Of a DNA stretch of 64,000 nucleotides, positions 45,073-53,479 are shown one piece after another. Each line of letters begins with the position of its first letter. Position 1 is the first letter of the stretch. This DNA is from Paracoccus yibinensis. GTDB taxonomy: Bacteria; Pseudomonadota; Alphaproteobacteria; Rhodobacterales; Rhodobacteraceae. Position numbers and translations under genes: made by a program. A model generated the notes under the pieces. It saw nothing but the letters and a program-made list of their open reading frames with translations, did not search any database and was not told the DNA's origin. Where the stretch lies: NCBI RefSeq assembly GCF_030846195.1, contig NZ_JAVCWH010000008.1, positions 31,643 through 95,642 on the forward strand, read 5' to 3'.

Positions 45073-45258
45073 ATGTCCCAGCGACTTCCACCCGTCCCGC
45101 CCGCGAACCGCAGCAACAAGGGTACCGGCGATCCCGGCGGTCCTGTCCAGAAGGACGCCGACATCCCCGATCAGCGCCAGCGGAACCTGGCCGAGCAAGG
45201 ACGGCAGGGCAACGTCAAGCAGAACACGACCAACCAGGGTCACCAGCAGGACAGGTAA
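45073..45258 (+). CDS. Small hydrophilic protein, 61 aa
   Basis: Function not recognised. A very strong ribosome site (AGGAGGAACATC) precedes the ATG at 45073. The product is almost free of hydrophobic residues and rich in Gln, Asn, Pro, Gly and Asp (VPPANRSNKGTGDPGGPVQ, ending TTNQGHQQDR), so it is probably disordered, like the stress-hydrophilin class. The next small gene starts five bases after its stop, suggesting a pair. Confidence 0.72.
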   Translation: MSQRLPPVPPANRSNKGTGDPGGPVQKDADIPDQRQRNLAEQGRQGNVKQNTTNQGHQQDR

Positions 45259-45262
45259 AGCG

Positions 45263-45472
45263 ATGTCCACATCCGACAAGACCGAAGCCGCGAACCGCCA
45301 TCATGGCGGCCCCGGCAGCAGCCATCAGCGCAGCGACCTGCCCGACCCGACCAAAGGCCGCGGGCCGAAACCGGGCGAGCCTACCAACGGCCCGGATTCG
45401 GACGTCTCGGGCGGAGGCGGCGTGCGCGACAGCCACCACACACACGATCCCAAGACCAAGGGCGGCCGCTAG
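45263..45472 (+). CDS. Small hydrophilic protein, 69 aa
   Basis: Function not recognised. Starting at the ATG at 45263, only five bases beyond the previous stop, it is again disordered-looking: MSTSDKTEAANRHHGGPGSS, a Pro/Gly middle and a His-rich tail (DSHHTHDPKTKGGR). The nine histidines could bind metal, but no fold is evident. Paired with the 61-residue gene; likely a stress-related two-gene unit. Confidence 0.65.
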   Translation: MSTSDKTEAANRHHGGPGSSHQRSDLPDPTKGRGPKPGEPTNGPDSDVSGGGGVRDSHHTHDPKTKGGR

Positions 45473-45484
45473 GCGGCAGCCCCG

Positions 45485-45510
45485 CCGGGCGGCCTGCCAT
45501 GGCAGCCCGG
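45485..45510. terminator. Two-part stem between convergent genes
   Basis: CCGGGC (45485-45490) pairs with GCCCGG (45505-45510), with TGCCATGGCA inside. It lies between the 69-residue gene and the convergent alcohol dehydrogenase gene. Probable shared terminator; low certainty. Confidence 0.4.
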
Positions 45511-45513
45511 TCC

Positions 45514-46674
45514 TTACATCGCCGCCTCGAACAGGGCGCGGGTGTTTTCCGTCGTCATGGCGACGGGGTTGCCGCCACAGGACGGATCCTCCAGAGCCAT
45601 GGCGGTCAGTTCGTCCAGCCGGTCGGCCTGAACGCCCATCGCGGCCAGGCCCTTGGGGATGCCCAGGTCCCTGCGCAGCGCCACGATCCGGTCGCGGAAG
45701 CCGTCGAAGCCGCCGGCGATGCCCAGATAGGCGGCGGCGGCGTTGATCCGATCCTCGATGGCGGGACGGTTGAAATCCAGCACGGCGGGCATCACCACCG
45801 CATTGGTGGTGCCGTGATGGGTGCCATAGACGGCGCCGACCGGGTGGGACAGCGAATGGATCGCGCCCAGCCCCTTCTGGAAGGCCACCGCGCCCATCAA
45901 GGCCGCGCTCATCATGTGGGCGCGGGCCATGAGATTGTCCGGCTGGCGATAGACGACCGGCAGGTTCTCGAAGACCAGACGCATCCCTTCCAGCGCGATG
46001 CCCTGGCTCATCGGGTGATAGTGGGGCGATGAATAGGCTTCCAGGCAATGCGCCAGGGCGTCCATGCCGGTGCCGGCGGTGATGAAGGCGGGCATTCCGA
46101 CCGTCAGTTCGGGATCGCAGATGGTCACCGCGGGCATCAGCCGGGGATGGAAGATGATCTTCTTGCGATGGGTTTCGGGATTGGTCAGCACGCCCGCGCG
46201 CCCCACCTCGCTGCCCGTGCCCGCCGTGGTGGGCACGGCGACGATGGGCGCGATGGCACCCGCATCGGCGCGGGTGAACCAGTCGTCCACGTCCTCCAGG
46301 TCCCAGACGGACAGGTCGGGCCGCTGCGCGGCCATCAGCGCGATCATCTTGCCCAGGTCCAGGGCCGATCCGCCGCCGAAGCAGATCACCCCGTCATGCC
46401 CGCCCGACTTGTAGGCGGCAATGCCCGCCTGCATGTTCGCCTCGGTCGGGTTGGGGTCCACGTCGGAAAAAACCGCGCGGCCAAGCCCCGCGTCGTCCAG
46501 GGCGGACAGCGCGGCGGCGGTGATGGGCAGCGAGGCCAAGGCCCTGTCGGTGACCAGCAGCGGACGGGTGATGCCCGCTGCCCTGGCATGGTCGGCCAGT
46601 TCGGCGATCCGGCCCGCGCCGAACTTGATGGCGGTCGGATAGGACCAGTTGCGGTTGGGGACATCAAGGCTCAT
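45514..46674 (-). CDS. Iron-containing alcohol dehydrogenase
   Basis: NAD(P)-dependent, group III alcohol dehydrogenase of 386 residues. The dinucleotide motif is GGGSALDLGK (100-109), and the metal ligands are visible as Asp205 and His209 (GMDALAHCLEAY), His277 (SLSHPVGA) and His287 (THHGTT). It is the last gene of the TRAP/GS/ALDH operon. In that context it should oxidise a hydroxyl group on the imported or glutamylated compound to the aldehyde used by the upstream-encoded dehydrogenase. Confidence 0.93.
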   Translation of the reverse strand: MSLDVPNRNWSYPTAIKFGAGRIAELADHARAAGITRPLLVTDRALASLPITAAALSALDDAGLGRAVFSDVDPNPTEANMQAGIAAYKSGGHDGVICFGGGSALDLGKMIALMAAQRPDLSVWDLEDVDDWFTRADAGAIAPIVAVPTTAGTGSEVGRAGVLTNPETHRKKIIFHPRLMPAVTICDPELTVGMPAFITAGTGMDALAHCLEAYSSPHYHPMSQGIALEGMRLVFENLPVVYRQPDNLMARAHMMSAALMGAVAFQKGLGAIHSLSHPVGAVYGTHHGTTNAVVMPAVLDFNRPAIEDRINAAAAYLGIAGGFDGFRDRIVALRRDLGIPKGLAAMGVQADRLDELTAMALEDPSCGGNPVAMTTENTRALFEAAM

Positions 46675-46675
46675 G

Positions 46676-48058
46676 TCACGCCCTTTTCAGGTGATAGGAT
46701 TTCGGCCGGGTCACGGAAAGGTAACCCAGATAGGACAGGCTGCCGCCGCGCCCGGTATCCTTGCAGCCGGTCCAGCAGAGCGCGGGGTCCAGATAGTCGG
46801 CGCGGTTCATGAAGACGGTGCCCGTCTGGATCCGCGCGCCGATGCTGGCCGCCGCATCGTCGTCGCGCGTCCAGATGCTGGCAGTCAGGCCATAGGGGCT
46901 GTCGTTCATCAGCCGGATCGCCTCGTCATCCCCTGACACGCGCATGATGCCCACGACCGGGCCGAAGCTTTCCTCGACCATCACGCGCATGGAATGATCC
47001 ACATCCACCAGCACCTGCGGGGCCAGATAGGCGCCGCCGTCGTCCTGCGGGAAGGCTGTCGGGTCGATCAGCGCGCGGGCGCCCTGCCCCACGGCCTCGG
47101 CCACCTGGTCGCGGACGGTCTGGGCAAAGCGGACATGGGCCATCGGTCCCAGCGTCGTGGCCGGGTCCAGCGGATCGCCCAGCGTCAAGGCATTGACCCA
47201 GGCCACCGCCTTTTCGACAAAGGCGTCATACAGGCTGTCATGGACATAGATCCGCTCGATTCCGCAGCAGCACTGACCGGAATTGAACATCGCGCCGTCC
47301 ATCAGGCCTTCCACCGCCGCGTCCAGATCGGCGTCGACGCGGACATAGCCCGGATCCTTGCCGCCCAGTTCCAAGCCCAGCGGGGTAAAGGTGCCCGCCG
47401 CAGCGCGCTCAATCGCGCGCCCGCCCGCGACCGAGCCGGTGAAGTTCACGAAATCAAAGGCCCGCGCGGCGATCAGGCTTTCGGTCGTCGCATGATCCAG
47501 GACGACGTTCTGGAAAACATCGGTCGGCACGCCGCCTTCGTGGAAGGCCTGCGCCAGCCTTTCGCCCGCCAGCAAGGTCTGGCTGGCGTGCTTCAGCACC
47601 ACGGCGTTGCCCGCGATCAGGGCAGGGACGATGGTGTTGATCGCCGTCAGATAGGGATAGTTCCAGGGCGCGATGACAAAGACCACGCCCAGCGGTTCCC
47701 GCGCCAGGACGCGGCGGAAGCTGGCGCTGTCCTCGATCACCTTCGGGGCCAGCGTCTCGGCGGCGATCTGCGCCATGTAGTCGGTGCGGGCATTCACGCC
47801 GCCCATCTCGCCCGCGCCGAAGCGGACCGGGCGGCCCATCTGCCGGGCGAGTTCGGTGGCGATGTCGTCCTTCATCGCGGTCAGCGCGGCGACGCCCGAC
47901 TTGACCAGGGCGATGCGGTCGTCCAGCGGGCGTGCGGCCCATTCGGCCTGCGCGGCACGCGCGCGGGCCACAGCCGCCTGGGCGGCGTCACGGTCCAGCG
48001 GCGTGCGCCGGGCCAGCACCGATCCGTCGATGGGGGAAATCAGGGTGATGTCTTTCAT
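46676..48058 (-). CDS. Aldehyde dehydrogenase family protein
   Basis: NAD(P)-dependent oxidation of an aldehyde to an acid. The 460 residues have the oxyanion Asn in PWNYPYL (about 133), general base Glu230 (LELGGKDPG) and nucleophile Cys264 (NSGQCCCG). Three consecutive cysteines at 263-265 are somewhat uncommon. The protein is short for the family, lacking some 20-30 N-terminal residues, as is usual for semialdehyde-type members. One base separates it from the alcohol dehydrogenase gene. Confidence 0.93.
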   Translation of the reverse strand: MKDITLISPIDGSVLARRTPLDRDAAQAAVARARAAQAEWAARPLDDRIALVKSGVAALTAMKDDIATELARQMGRPVRFGAGEMGGVNARTDYMAQIAAETLAPKVIEDSASFRRVLAREPLGVVFVIAPWNYPYLTAINTIVPALIAGNAVVLKHASQTLLAGERLAQAFHEGGVPTDVFQNVVLDHATTESLIAARAFDFVNFTGSVAGGRAIERAAAGTFTPLGLELGGKDPGYVRVDADLDAAVEGLMDGAMFNSGQCCCGIERIYVHDSLYDAFVEKAVAWVNALTLGDPLDPATTLGPMAHVRFAQTVRDQVAEAVGQGARALIDPTAFPQDDGGAYLAPQVLVDVDHSMRVMVEESFGPVVGIMRVSGDDEAIRLMNDSPYGLTASIWTRDDDAAASIGARIQTGTVFMNRADYLDPALCWTGCKDTGRGGSLSYLGYLSVTRPKSYHLKRA

Positions 48059-48069
48059 GATCGGTCCTG

Positions 48070-49431
48070 TTAGGCGCGTTCCAGCAATCGGCGCAGGTCA
48101 TGGTCGGTGACGACGCGGTCGGTTTCGGCGATCTCCCATTCCGCGGCGTGGTGATAGTGATCGACCACATCGTCGCCAAAGGCCCGCCTGTAAAGGTCCG
48201 ATGCCTTCAGCCGTTCGGCGGCCTCGCGCAGGGTCTTGGGAACCTCTCGCACATCGCCCGCCCGGTAAAGATCGCCGCGCAGTTCCGGCTCCAACTCCAG
48301 CTTGCGCTCGATCCCGTCCAGCCCTGCTGCCAGCAGCGCGGCGCAGGCCAGATAGGGGTTGGCATCGGCGCCGGGAATGCGGCATTCGACGCGGACGCCC
48401 CCCGTCCCCTCGCCGCAGACGCGAAAGCCTGCAGTGCGGTTGTCGCAGGACCAGACGGCCTTGGTGGGCGCGAACAGTCCCGTGCAGAACCGCTTGTAGC
48501 TGTTCACGTAAGGCGCCAGGAAGACCATCATCTGGTCCGCCCCGGCCAGTTGACCCGCCAGGAAATGCTTCATCGTGGCCGACATGCCGTGGTCGCCTTC
48601 TGGGTCGTGGAAGGCGGGCTTGCCGTCCCGGAACAGAGACTGGTGCACATGGGCAGCCGACCCGGCCTTGGCCGTATCGTATTTCGCCATGAAGGTCACC
48701 GATTTGCCACGCGACCAGGCGATTTCCTTGACCCCCTGCTTGATGATCGTGTGGTTGTCGGCCGTGTCGAGCGCGTCTGAATAGCGATAGTTCACCTCGA
48801 TCTGGCCCGCGTCGGCCTCGCCCTTGGTGCTTTCGACGGGGATGCCCGCGCCGTAAAGATGGTTGCGCACGGCGCGCATCACGTCTTCCTCTCGGGTGGT
48901 CTGGAAGATGTGGTAATCCTCGTTGTAGCCCGAGGACGGGACCAGCCCGGCGATGCCGCCGCGCAGGCTTTCATAGCTGTTGTCGAACAGGTAGAACTCA
49001 AGCTCGGTCGCCATCATGGCGTCAAAGCCCATCTCGCGGGCGCGGGCGACCTGGCGTTTCAGGATCGCGCGCGGGGATACCGCGACCTCGTCATGCGTGT
49101 GGTGGTCCAGCAGGTCGCAGATCACCATGGCGGTGCCGGGCAGCCAGGGCAGGCGGCGCAGCGTCGAAAGATCGGGGCGCATGACGTAATCGCCATAGCC
49201 CTGTTCCCATCCCGCGCTGCGATAGCCCGGCACCGTGTTCATTTCCATGTCGAGCGCGAGCAGATAGTTGCAGCAATGGGTTTCCTTGTGGCCGCCGTCC
49301 AGGAAGAAGCCGGCGTGGAAACGCTTGCCCATCAGGCGGCCCTGCATGTCGGGAAAGACCACCAGGACGGTGTCGATCTCTCCGGCGTCAAAGGCCGTCT
49401 TCAGGCTGTCGAGTGTCAGGTTTGCAGGCAT
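48070..49431 (-). CDS. Glutamine synthetase-like gamma-glutamyl-amine ligase
   Basis: GlnA-family enzyme of 453 residues, expected to join glutamate to an amine with ATP rather than to ammonia. GS catalytic segments are present: VVFPDMQGRLMGKRF, MATELEFYLF, the HVHQSLF active-site strand, NRTAGFRVCGEGTGGVRVECRIPGAD split over two loops, and NPYLACAALL. The adenylylation Tyr region of housekeeping GlnA is not conserved, and the order TRAP-GS-ALDH-ADH is that of amine catabolism (PuuA, IpuC or ethanolamine ligase type). Confidence 0.87.
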   Translation of the reverse strand: MPANLTLDSLKTAFDAGEIDTVLVVFPDMQGRLMGKRFHAGFFLDGGHKETHCCNYLLALDMEMNTVPGYRSAGWEQGYGDYVMRPDLSTLRRLPWLPGTAMVICDLLDHHTHDEVAVSPRAILKRQVARAREMGFDAMMATELEFYLFDNSYESLRGGIAGLVPSSGYNEDYHIFQTTREEDVMRAVRNHLYGAGIPVESTKGEADAGQIEVNYRYSDALDTADNHTIIKQGVKEIAWSRGKSVTFMAKYDTAKAGSAAHVHQSLFRDGKPAFHDPEGDHGMSATMKHFLAGQLAGADQMMVFLAPYVNSYKRFCTGLFAPTKAVWSCDNRTAGFRVCGEGTGGVRVECRIPGADANPYLACAALLAAGLDGIERKLELEPELRGDLYRAGDVREVPKTLREAAERLKASDLYRRAFGDDVVDHYHHAAEWEIAETDRVVTDHDLRRLLERA

Positions 49432-49454
49432 GATCGTCCAATCCCAGGGATCAT

Positions 49455-49480
49455 GCCGCCGGGCATGGGCGCCCGGCGGC
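49455..49480 (-). repeat. Strong hairpin after the TRAP binding-protein gene
   Basis: GCCGCCGGGC (49455-49464) and GCCCGGCGGC (49471-49480) are perfect 10-base arms with a 6-base loop, directly after the binding-protein stop. Probably lowers read-through into the enzyme genes and stabilises the binding-protein mRNA. Confidence 0.68.
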
Positions 49481-49488
49481 AGGCTGCA

Positions 49489-50526
49489 TCAGCTATAGCG
49501 ATAGGGCCGGCCCGCCTTGGCCATCACGTCGTTGTACCTTTTGAAGATCTCGACCACGCGGGCTTTGGTCTCGGATTCGGCGGCGATCTCGTCCCAGAAG
49601 GCGCGGGCGCGTTCCTCGACCGTGGCCCATTCCTCGTCGGGGATCGAGGTCAGTTGCAGCTTGGGTCCGTTCACGCGCAGATCAGCCTCTCCGCCCCAAT
49701 ACCACCACTGGCGATAGTAATGGGACTGCTCGAAGCAGACCTCCATCAGCATCTTCAGCCGGTCGGGCACCTCGGCCCAGCGGTCGGCATTGGCGAAGAA
49801 ATGCCCGATCCAGGCGCCTGAGATGTTGTTGGTCAGGAAGTAGTTGGTCACGTCGGCCCAGCCGACGGTGTAATCCTCGGTGATGCCGGACCAGGCGATG
49901 CCGTCCAGTTCTCCGGTCTGCAGGGCGACCTGGATATCCTCCCACGGAAGCTGCATGGGCACGACGCCGAACTGCGACAGGAATCGGCCTGCGGTGGGGA
50001 AGGTGAAGACCCGCTTGCCTTCCAGGTCGGCCAGGCTGTTGATCGGTTCCTTGGTCGCGAAATGGCACGGATCCCATGCCCCGGCCGAGATGTGCTTGAC
50101 CCCCACCGCCGCATATTCCTGGTCCCAGATTTCCTTCAGGCCATACTGGTTGAACAGCACCGGCACATCCAGGCTGTAGCGGCTGGCAAAGGGGAAATAG
50201 CCGCCGAAGACCGTCACCTCGGTCGGCGACTGCATGGAGTCGTCGTCGGACTGCACCGCGTCGATGGTGCCGTTCTGCATGGCGCGGAACAGTTCCGACG
50301 TGGGGACAAGCTGGTCGGCATAGTAAAGCTCGATCTGCATCTGCCCGTCGGCGATGGCGTTGAACTTGTCGATGGCGGGCTTGACCACATGTTCGCCCAG
50401 GGCGGCCCCGGCATAGGTCTGCATCCGCCAGCGGATCGGTGCGCCTTGGGCATAGACGGCGGGCGCGGCCAGGGCGGCCCCTGCGGCCAGGGGGGCGGTC
50501 GTCAGAAACTTGCGTCTTGTCGTCAT
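49489..50526 (-). CDS. TRAP transporter substrate-binding protein (DctP family)
   Basis: Periplasmic receptor of 345 residues. It starts with a twin-arginine-like signal (MTTRRKFLTTAPLAAGA, cut near AVYAQG). The mature part has the DctP fold markers YYADQLVPTSELFRAMQNGT, a conserved Arg-containing strand and the FFANADRW segment, and is richest in Trp and Tyr near the C-terminus. Homology is nearest to the 2-keto-acid/amide-binding branch, not to the C4-dicarboxylate type. Ligand unknown, but should be the substrate of the enzymes encoded downstream. Confidence 0.9.
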   Translation of the reverse strand: MTTRRKFLTTAPLAAGAALAAPAVYAQGAPIRWRMQTYAGAALGEHVVKPAIDKFNAIADGQMQIELYYADQLVPTSELFRAMQNGTIDAVQSDDDSMQSPTEVTVFGGYFPFASRYSLDVPVLFNQYGLKEIWDQEYAAVGVKHISAGAWDPCHFATKEPINSLADLEGKRVFTFPTAGRFLSQFGVVPMQLPWEDIQVALQTGELDGIAWSGITEDYTVGWADVTNYFLTNNISGAWIGHFFANADRWAEVPDRLKMLMEVCFEQSHYYRQWWYWGGEADLRVNGPKLQLTSIPDEEWATVEERARAFWDEIAAESETKARVVEIFKRYNDVMAKAGRPYRYS

Positions 50527-50572
50527 CTGAACCTCCGTTGTGTTGGGAAACGGGGCGGTTCACCGCCCTCTG

Positions 50573-51901
50573 TCATTGTCCATAGACCTGCCCCGGCAGC
50601 CACAGCGCGATCTGTGGGAAGGCCATGATGATCGCCAGCGTCAGGATCATGATGCCGACGATGGGCACGATGGACCGATAGATGTCGCCCAGCGTCACAT
50701 GGTCCGGGGCAAGCGCCCGCATCAGGAACAGGTTATAGCCGAAGGGCGGCGTGATATAGGCGATCTGGCAGGTGATCGTGTAAAGGATCCCGTACCAGAT
50801 CAGGTCGAATTCCAGGGCGCGCACCAGCGGGATATACAAGGGCGCGACGATCACCAGCATGGCGGTGTCGTCCAGGAACATCCCCAGCAGCAGGAAGGAC
50901 ACCTGCATCAGGATGATGACTTGCCACCGGGTCAGGCCCAGATCTTCCAGGAAGAAGGCCTCGATCGCGCGCACCGCGCCAAGCCCGTCGAAGACCGCGC
51001 CGAAGGCGAGCGCCGCCAGCAGGATCCACATGAACATGCAGGTCACGTTCAGCGTGCCGCGCAGGCAGGTTTCCCAGATGGTTCGCGTCCAGCGGCCCTT
51101 GGCCACCGCCACCAGCGAGGCGATGACCGCCCCGATGACCGAAGATTCGACAAGGCTGACATAGCCGGTGACAAACGGTCCCATCATCGCGCCGAATATG
51201 ACCAGCGGCGTGATGCCCGCGCGCAGCAATCGAAGCCTTTCGCCCCAAGTGATCTGGGCCAGTTCGCCAGCTGACAGACGCGGGGCCAAGCGCGGGTTCA
51301 GCCCGCAGCGGATCAGGACATAGACGATGAACAGCCCCGCCATCAGCAGGCCCGGAAAGACGCCGGCCAGCCACAGATGCCCGACCGGTTGGCGCGCGAT
51401 CATGGCGTACAGCACCAGGACGATCGACGGCGGCACCAGGATGCCCAGGGACGACCCGCCCTGGATGATGCCCGTGACCATCACCTTGTCATAGCCCCGG
51501 CGTAGCATTTCCGGCAGGGCGATGGTTGCGCCGATGGCCAGGCCCGCGACCGACAGCCCGTTCATGGCCGAGACCAGCACCATCAGCAGGATGGTTCCCA
51601 CGGCAAGTCCGCCCGGCACGGGGCCGAACCAGACATGGAACATCCGGTACAGGTCGTCCGCCATGCGGGTTTCCGACATGACGAAGCCCATCCAGACGAA
51701 CATCGGCAGCGTCAGCATCGGAAACCAGTTCATCAACTTGATGGCACTGGTGAAGGCCAGGTCATGCCCGCCCCGATCCCCCCACAGCGCGATCGCCGCG
51801 ATCACGGCTATAAAGCCGATGCCGGCGAAGACCCGTTGGCCGGTCATCAGCAGGCCCATCATGCCCAGGAACATCGAGATGGCGATCAACTCATAGGACA
51901 T
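50573..51901 (-). CDS. TRAP transporter large permease (DctM family)
   Basis: Inner-membrane Na+-driven transport subunit, 442 residues, hydrophobic almost throughout with about 12 membrane segments. Family blocks include PMFVWMGFVMSE, GLAIGATIALPEMLRRGY and GSSLGILVPPSIVLVLYAMI. The ATG at 51901 is one base within the stop of the small permease gene, so the two are coupled. Works with the binding protein encoded 46 bases downstream. Confidence 0.94.
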   Translation of the reverse strand: MSYELIAISMFLGMMGLLMTGQRVFAGIGFIAVIAAIALWGDRGGHDLAFTSAIKLMNWFPMLTLPMFVWMGFVMSETRMADDLYRMFHVWFGPVPGGLAVGTILLMVLVSAMNGLSVAGLAIGATIALPEMLRRGYDKVMVTGIIQGGSSLGILVPPSIVLVLYAMIARQPVGHLWLAGVFPGLLMAGLFIVYVLIRCGLNPRLAPRLSAGELAQITWGERLRLLRAGITPLVIFGAMMGPFVTGYVSLVESSVIGAVIASLVAVAKGRWTRTIWETCLRGTLNVTCMFMWILLAALAFGAVFDGLGAVRAIEAFFLEDLGLTRWQVIILMQVSFLLLGMFLDDTAMLVIVAPLYIPLVRALEFDLIWYGILYTITCQIAYITPPFGYNLFLMRALAPDHVTLGDIYRSIVPIVGIMILTLAIIMAFPQIALWLPGQVYGQ

Positions 51902-52422
51902 CAGCCCTGCGCCTCGGGGATGGGGGTGCCGCGCAGGGTGGCGATGTCGCGGATCAGGAAGACCAGTGATTGCAGCAGCATCAGGAAGGTGCCCAGGCAG
52001 ATCACGATCTTGATCGGCGCCATGTAGGGCCGCCAGACGGTGCGCGACCGCTCGCCGATCTCAAGCGCATAGATGGTGCTTTCGATCCCGCCCCACAGGA
52101 TCACCCCCAGGAACACGATCAGGGCAAGAACCGTCACGCAATCCACGGCGGCGCGCGTTCGGACCGACCAGCGGGAATACAGCAGGTCCATCCGCACATG
52201 GGCGCCCCCCATCAGCGAATAGGCCCCCCCCAGCACGACATAGGCGATCATCGTGAACTGCGCCATTTCCTGCGTCCACAGGGCGGGCCGGAAAAAGGCC
52301 TTGGCGATGACCGACCAGGCCAGCACCCCCGCCAGTACGAACAGCAGATACAGCGCCATGCGCCCGACCCGGCGGTTGACCGCCTCGACCACGCGCACGA
52401 AGCCAAGCGCCAGGGCCGGCAT
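51901..52422 (-). CDS. TRAP transporter small permease (DctQ family)
   Basis: Membrane subunit of 173 residues with four helices (first about 20-40, LYLLFVLAGVLAWSVIAK). The ATG at 52422 is selected because the family length is 160-180 and GGAAGGGGG precedes it; a frame open to 52542 would add 40 charged residues. First gene of the operon, diverging from the RpiR regulator. Confidence 0.9.
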   Translation of the reverse strand: MPALALGFVRVVEAVNRRVGRMALYLLFVLAGVLAWSVIAKAFFRPALWTQEMAQFTMIAYVVLGGAYSLMGGAHVRMDLLYSRWSVRTRAAVDCVTVLALIVFLGVILWGGIESTIYALEIGERSRTVWRPYMAPIKIVICLGTFLMLLQSLVFLIRDIATLRGTPIPEAQG

Positions 52423-52559
52423 CAGCGGCCCCCTTCCGGCAACAGGACATCGGGCGCGGAAACGCGCTGAAATGGCGGCAAGGCCACGATTCTTCTCCCT
52501 GTTTTTTGGTCCAGCGTCCTCCCGGTGCTTGCGTTCTGTCAAGAATTTTTCTTTTCATT

Positions 52560-52587
52560 CTGTTCTGGTAGGATCATTTCAGAACAG
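52560..52587. promoter_or_regulatory. Inverted repeat in the TRAP/RpiR divergent promoter
   Basis: CTGTTCTG (52560-52567) and CAGAACAG (52580-52587) are perfect 8-base arms with 12 bases between, a dyad of about two helical turns. It ends ten bases before the GTG start of the RpiR gene, within an AT-rich stretch between the divergent units. Candidate operator of that regulator. Confidence 0.62.
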
Positions 52588-52596
52588 GAGGGCGTC

Positions 52597-53451
52597 GTGA
52601 CGATCGAACAGCGGATGCGCGCCAGCCTTGGGTCGCTGACCCGTGCCGAACGGCAGGCGGCGACCCATATCCTGTCGCATTTCCCGATGTCGGCCCTGGG
52701 GTCGATCACCATGCTGGCAAGCGCCGCCGAGGTGTCGGCGCCCACCATCGTCCGATTGGTGCAGAAGCTGGGCTTCAAGGGCTATGCCGACTACCAGACC
52801 GCGCTGCGGGCCGAGGTGGGGCGCCTGCTGGCCGCCCCCCTGGCCCTGCCCGACCAAGAGCCACGCCGCCACCCCATGCAGTCCTTCGCCGCGCAGGCGA
52901 TCGCGAACATCCACGCCACGCTGGACCAGATCGCCACGGGGGAATTCGACGCGGCGGCGGCGCTTCTGGCCGATCCGGCGCGGCATGTCGCGGTCATGGG
53001 CGGGCGGCTGACCCATGCCCATGCCGATTACATGGCCACCTTGCTGCGGGTGATCCGGCCGGGCGTCACCTATGTCTCGGACCACCTGACGGACTGGCAG
53101 CAGGCGCTGCTGGACCTGCGGCCGGGCGACGTGGTGGTGATCTTCGACATCCGCCGATACGAGTCGAACGCCGTGCATATGGCCGAACTGGCGGCGGATC
53201 TGGGCGCGCGGATCATCCTGGTGACCGATCACTGGCTGTCCCCTGCGGCGGGGCACGCCCACCACACCCTGCCCTGCCGCATCGACATGCCTGCGGCCTG
53301 GGATTCGACGGTCGCGATCCTGTTGCTGGTCGAGGCGCTGCTCGGCCGCGTTCAGGGCCATTGCACCGATCAGGTGCAGGATCGGCTGAACCGGCTCGAA
53401 GACGTGTTTGCCAGAACGCGGATCTTCCGGGCGCCCAAGGTGGGACGATAG
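52597..53451 (+). CDS. RpiR-family transcriptional regulator
   Basis: Regulator of 284 residues, with an N-terminal RpiR helix-turn-helix domain at 1-77 (SLTRAERQAATHILSHFP, then SAPTIVRLVQKLGFKGYADY) and a C-terminal SIS domain (about 120-260, HVAVMGGRLTHAHADYM). The GTG at 52597 has ACAGGAGG in front. SIS domains usually bind phosphosugars, so use with an amine- or amino-alcohol-type operon would be atypical. Probably controls the divergent TRAP operon and itself. Confidence 0.9.
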   Translation: MTIEQRMRASLGSLTRAERQAATHILSHFPMSALGSITMLASAAEVSAPTIVRLVQKLGFKGYADYQTALRAEVGRLLAAPLALPDQEPRRHPMQSFAAQAIANIHATLDQIATGEFDAAAALLADPARHVAVMGGRLTHAHADYMATLLRVIRPGVTYVSDHLTDWQQALLDLRPGDVVVIFDIRRYESNAVHMAELAADLGARIILVTDHWLSPAAGHAHHTLPCRIDMPAAWDSTVAILLLVEALLGRVQGHCTDQVQDRLNRLEDVFARTRIFRAPKVGR

Positions 53452-53479
53452 GATCTGGCGTGCGGGACCGATGACGGGT

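Noticed and set aside
48070..49431. Housekeeping glutamine synthetase glnA
   Set aside because: No glnB next to it, placed among amine-catabolism-type genes, and lacks the usual adenylylation region.
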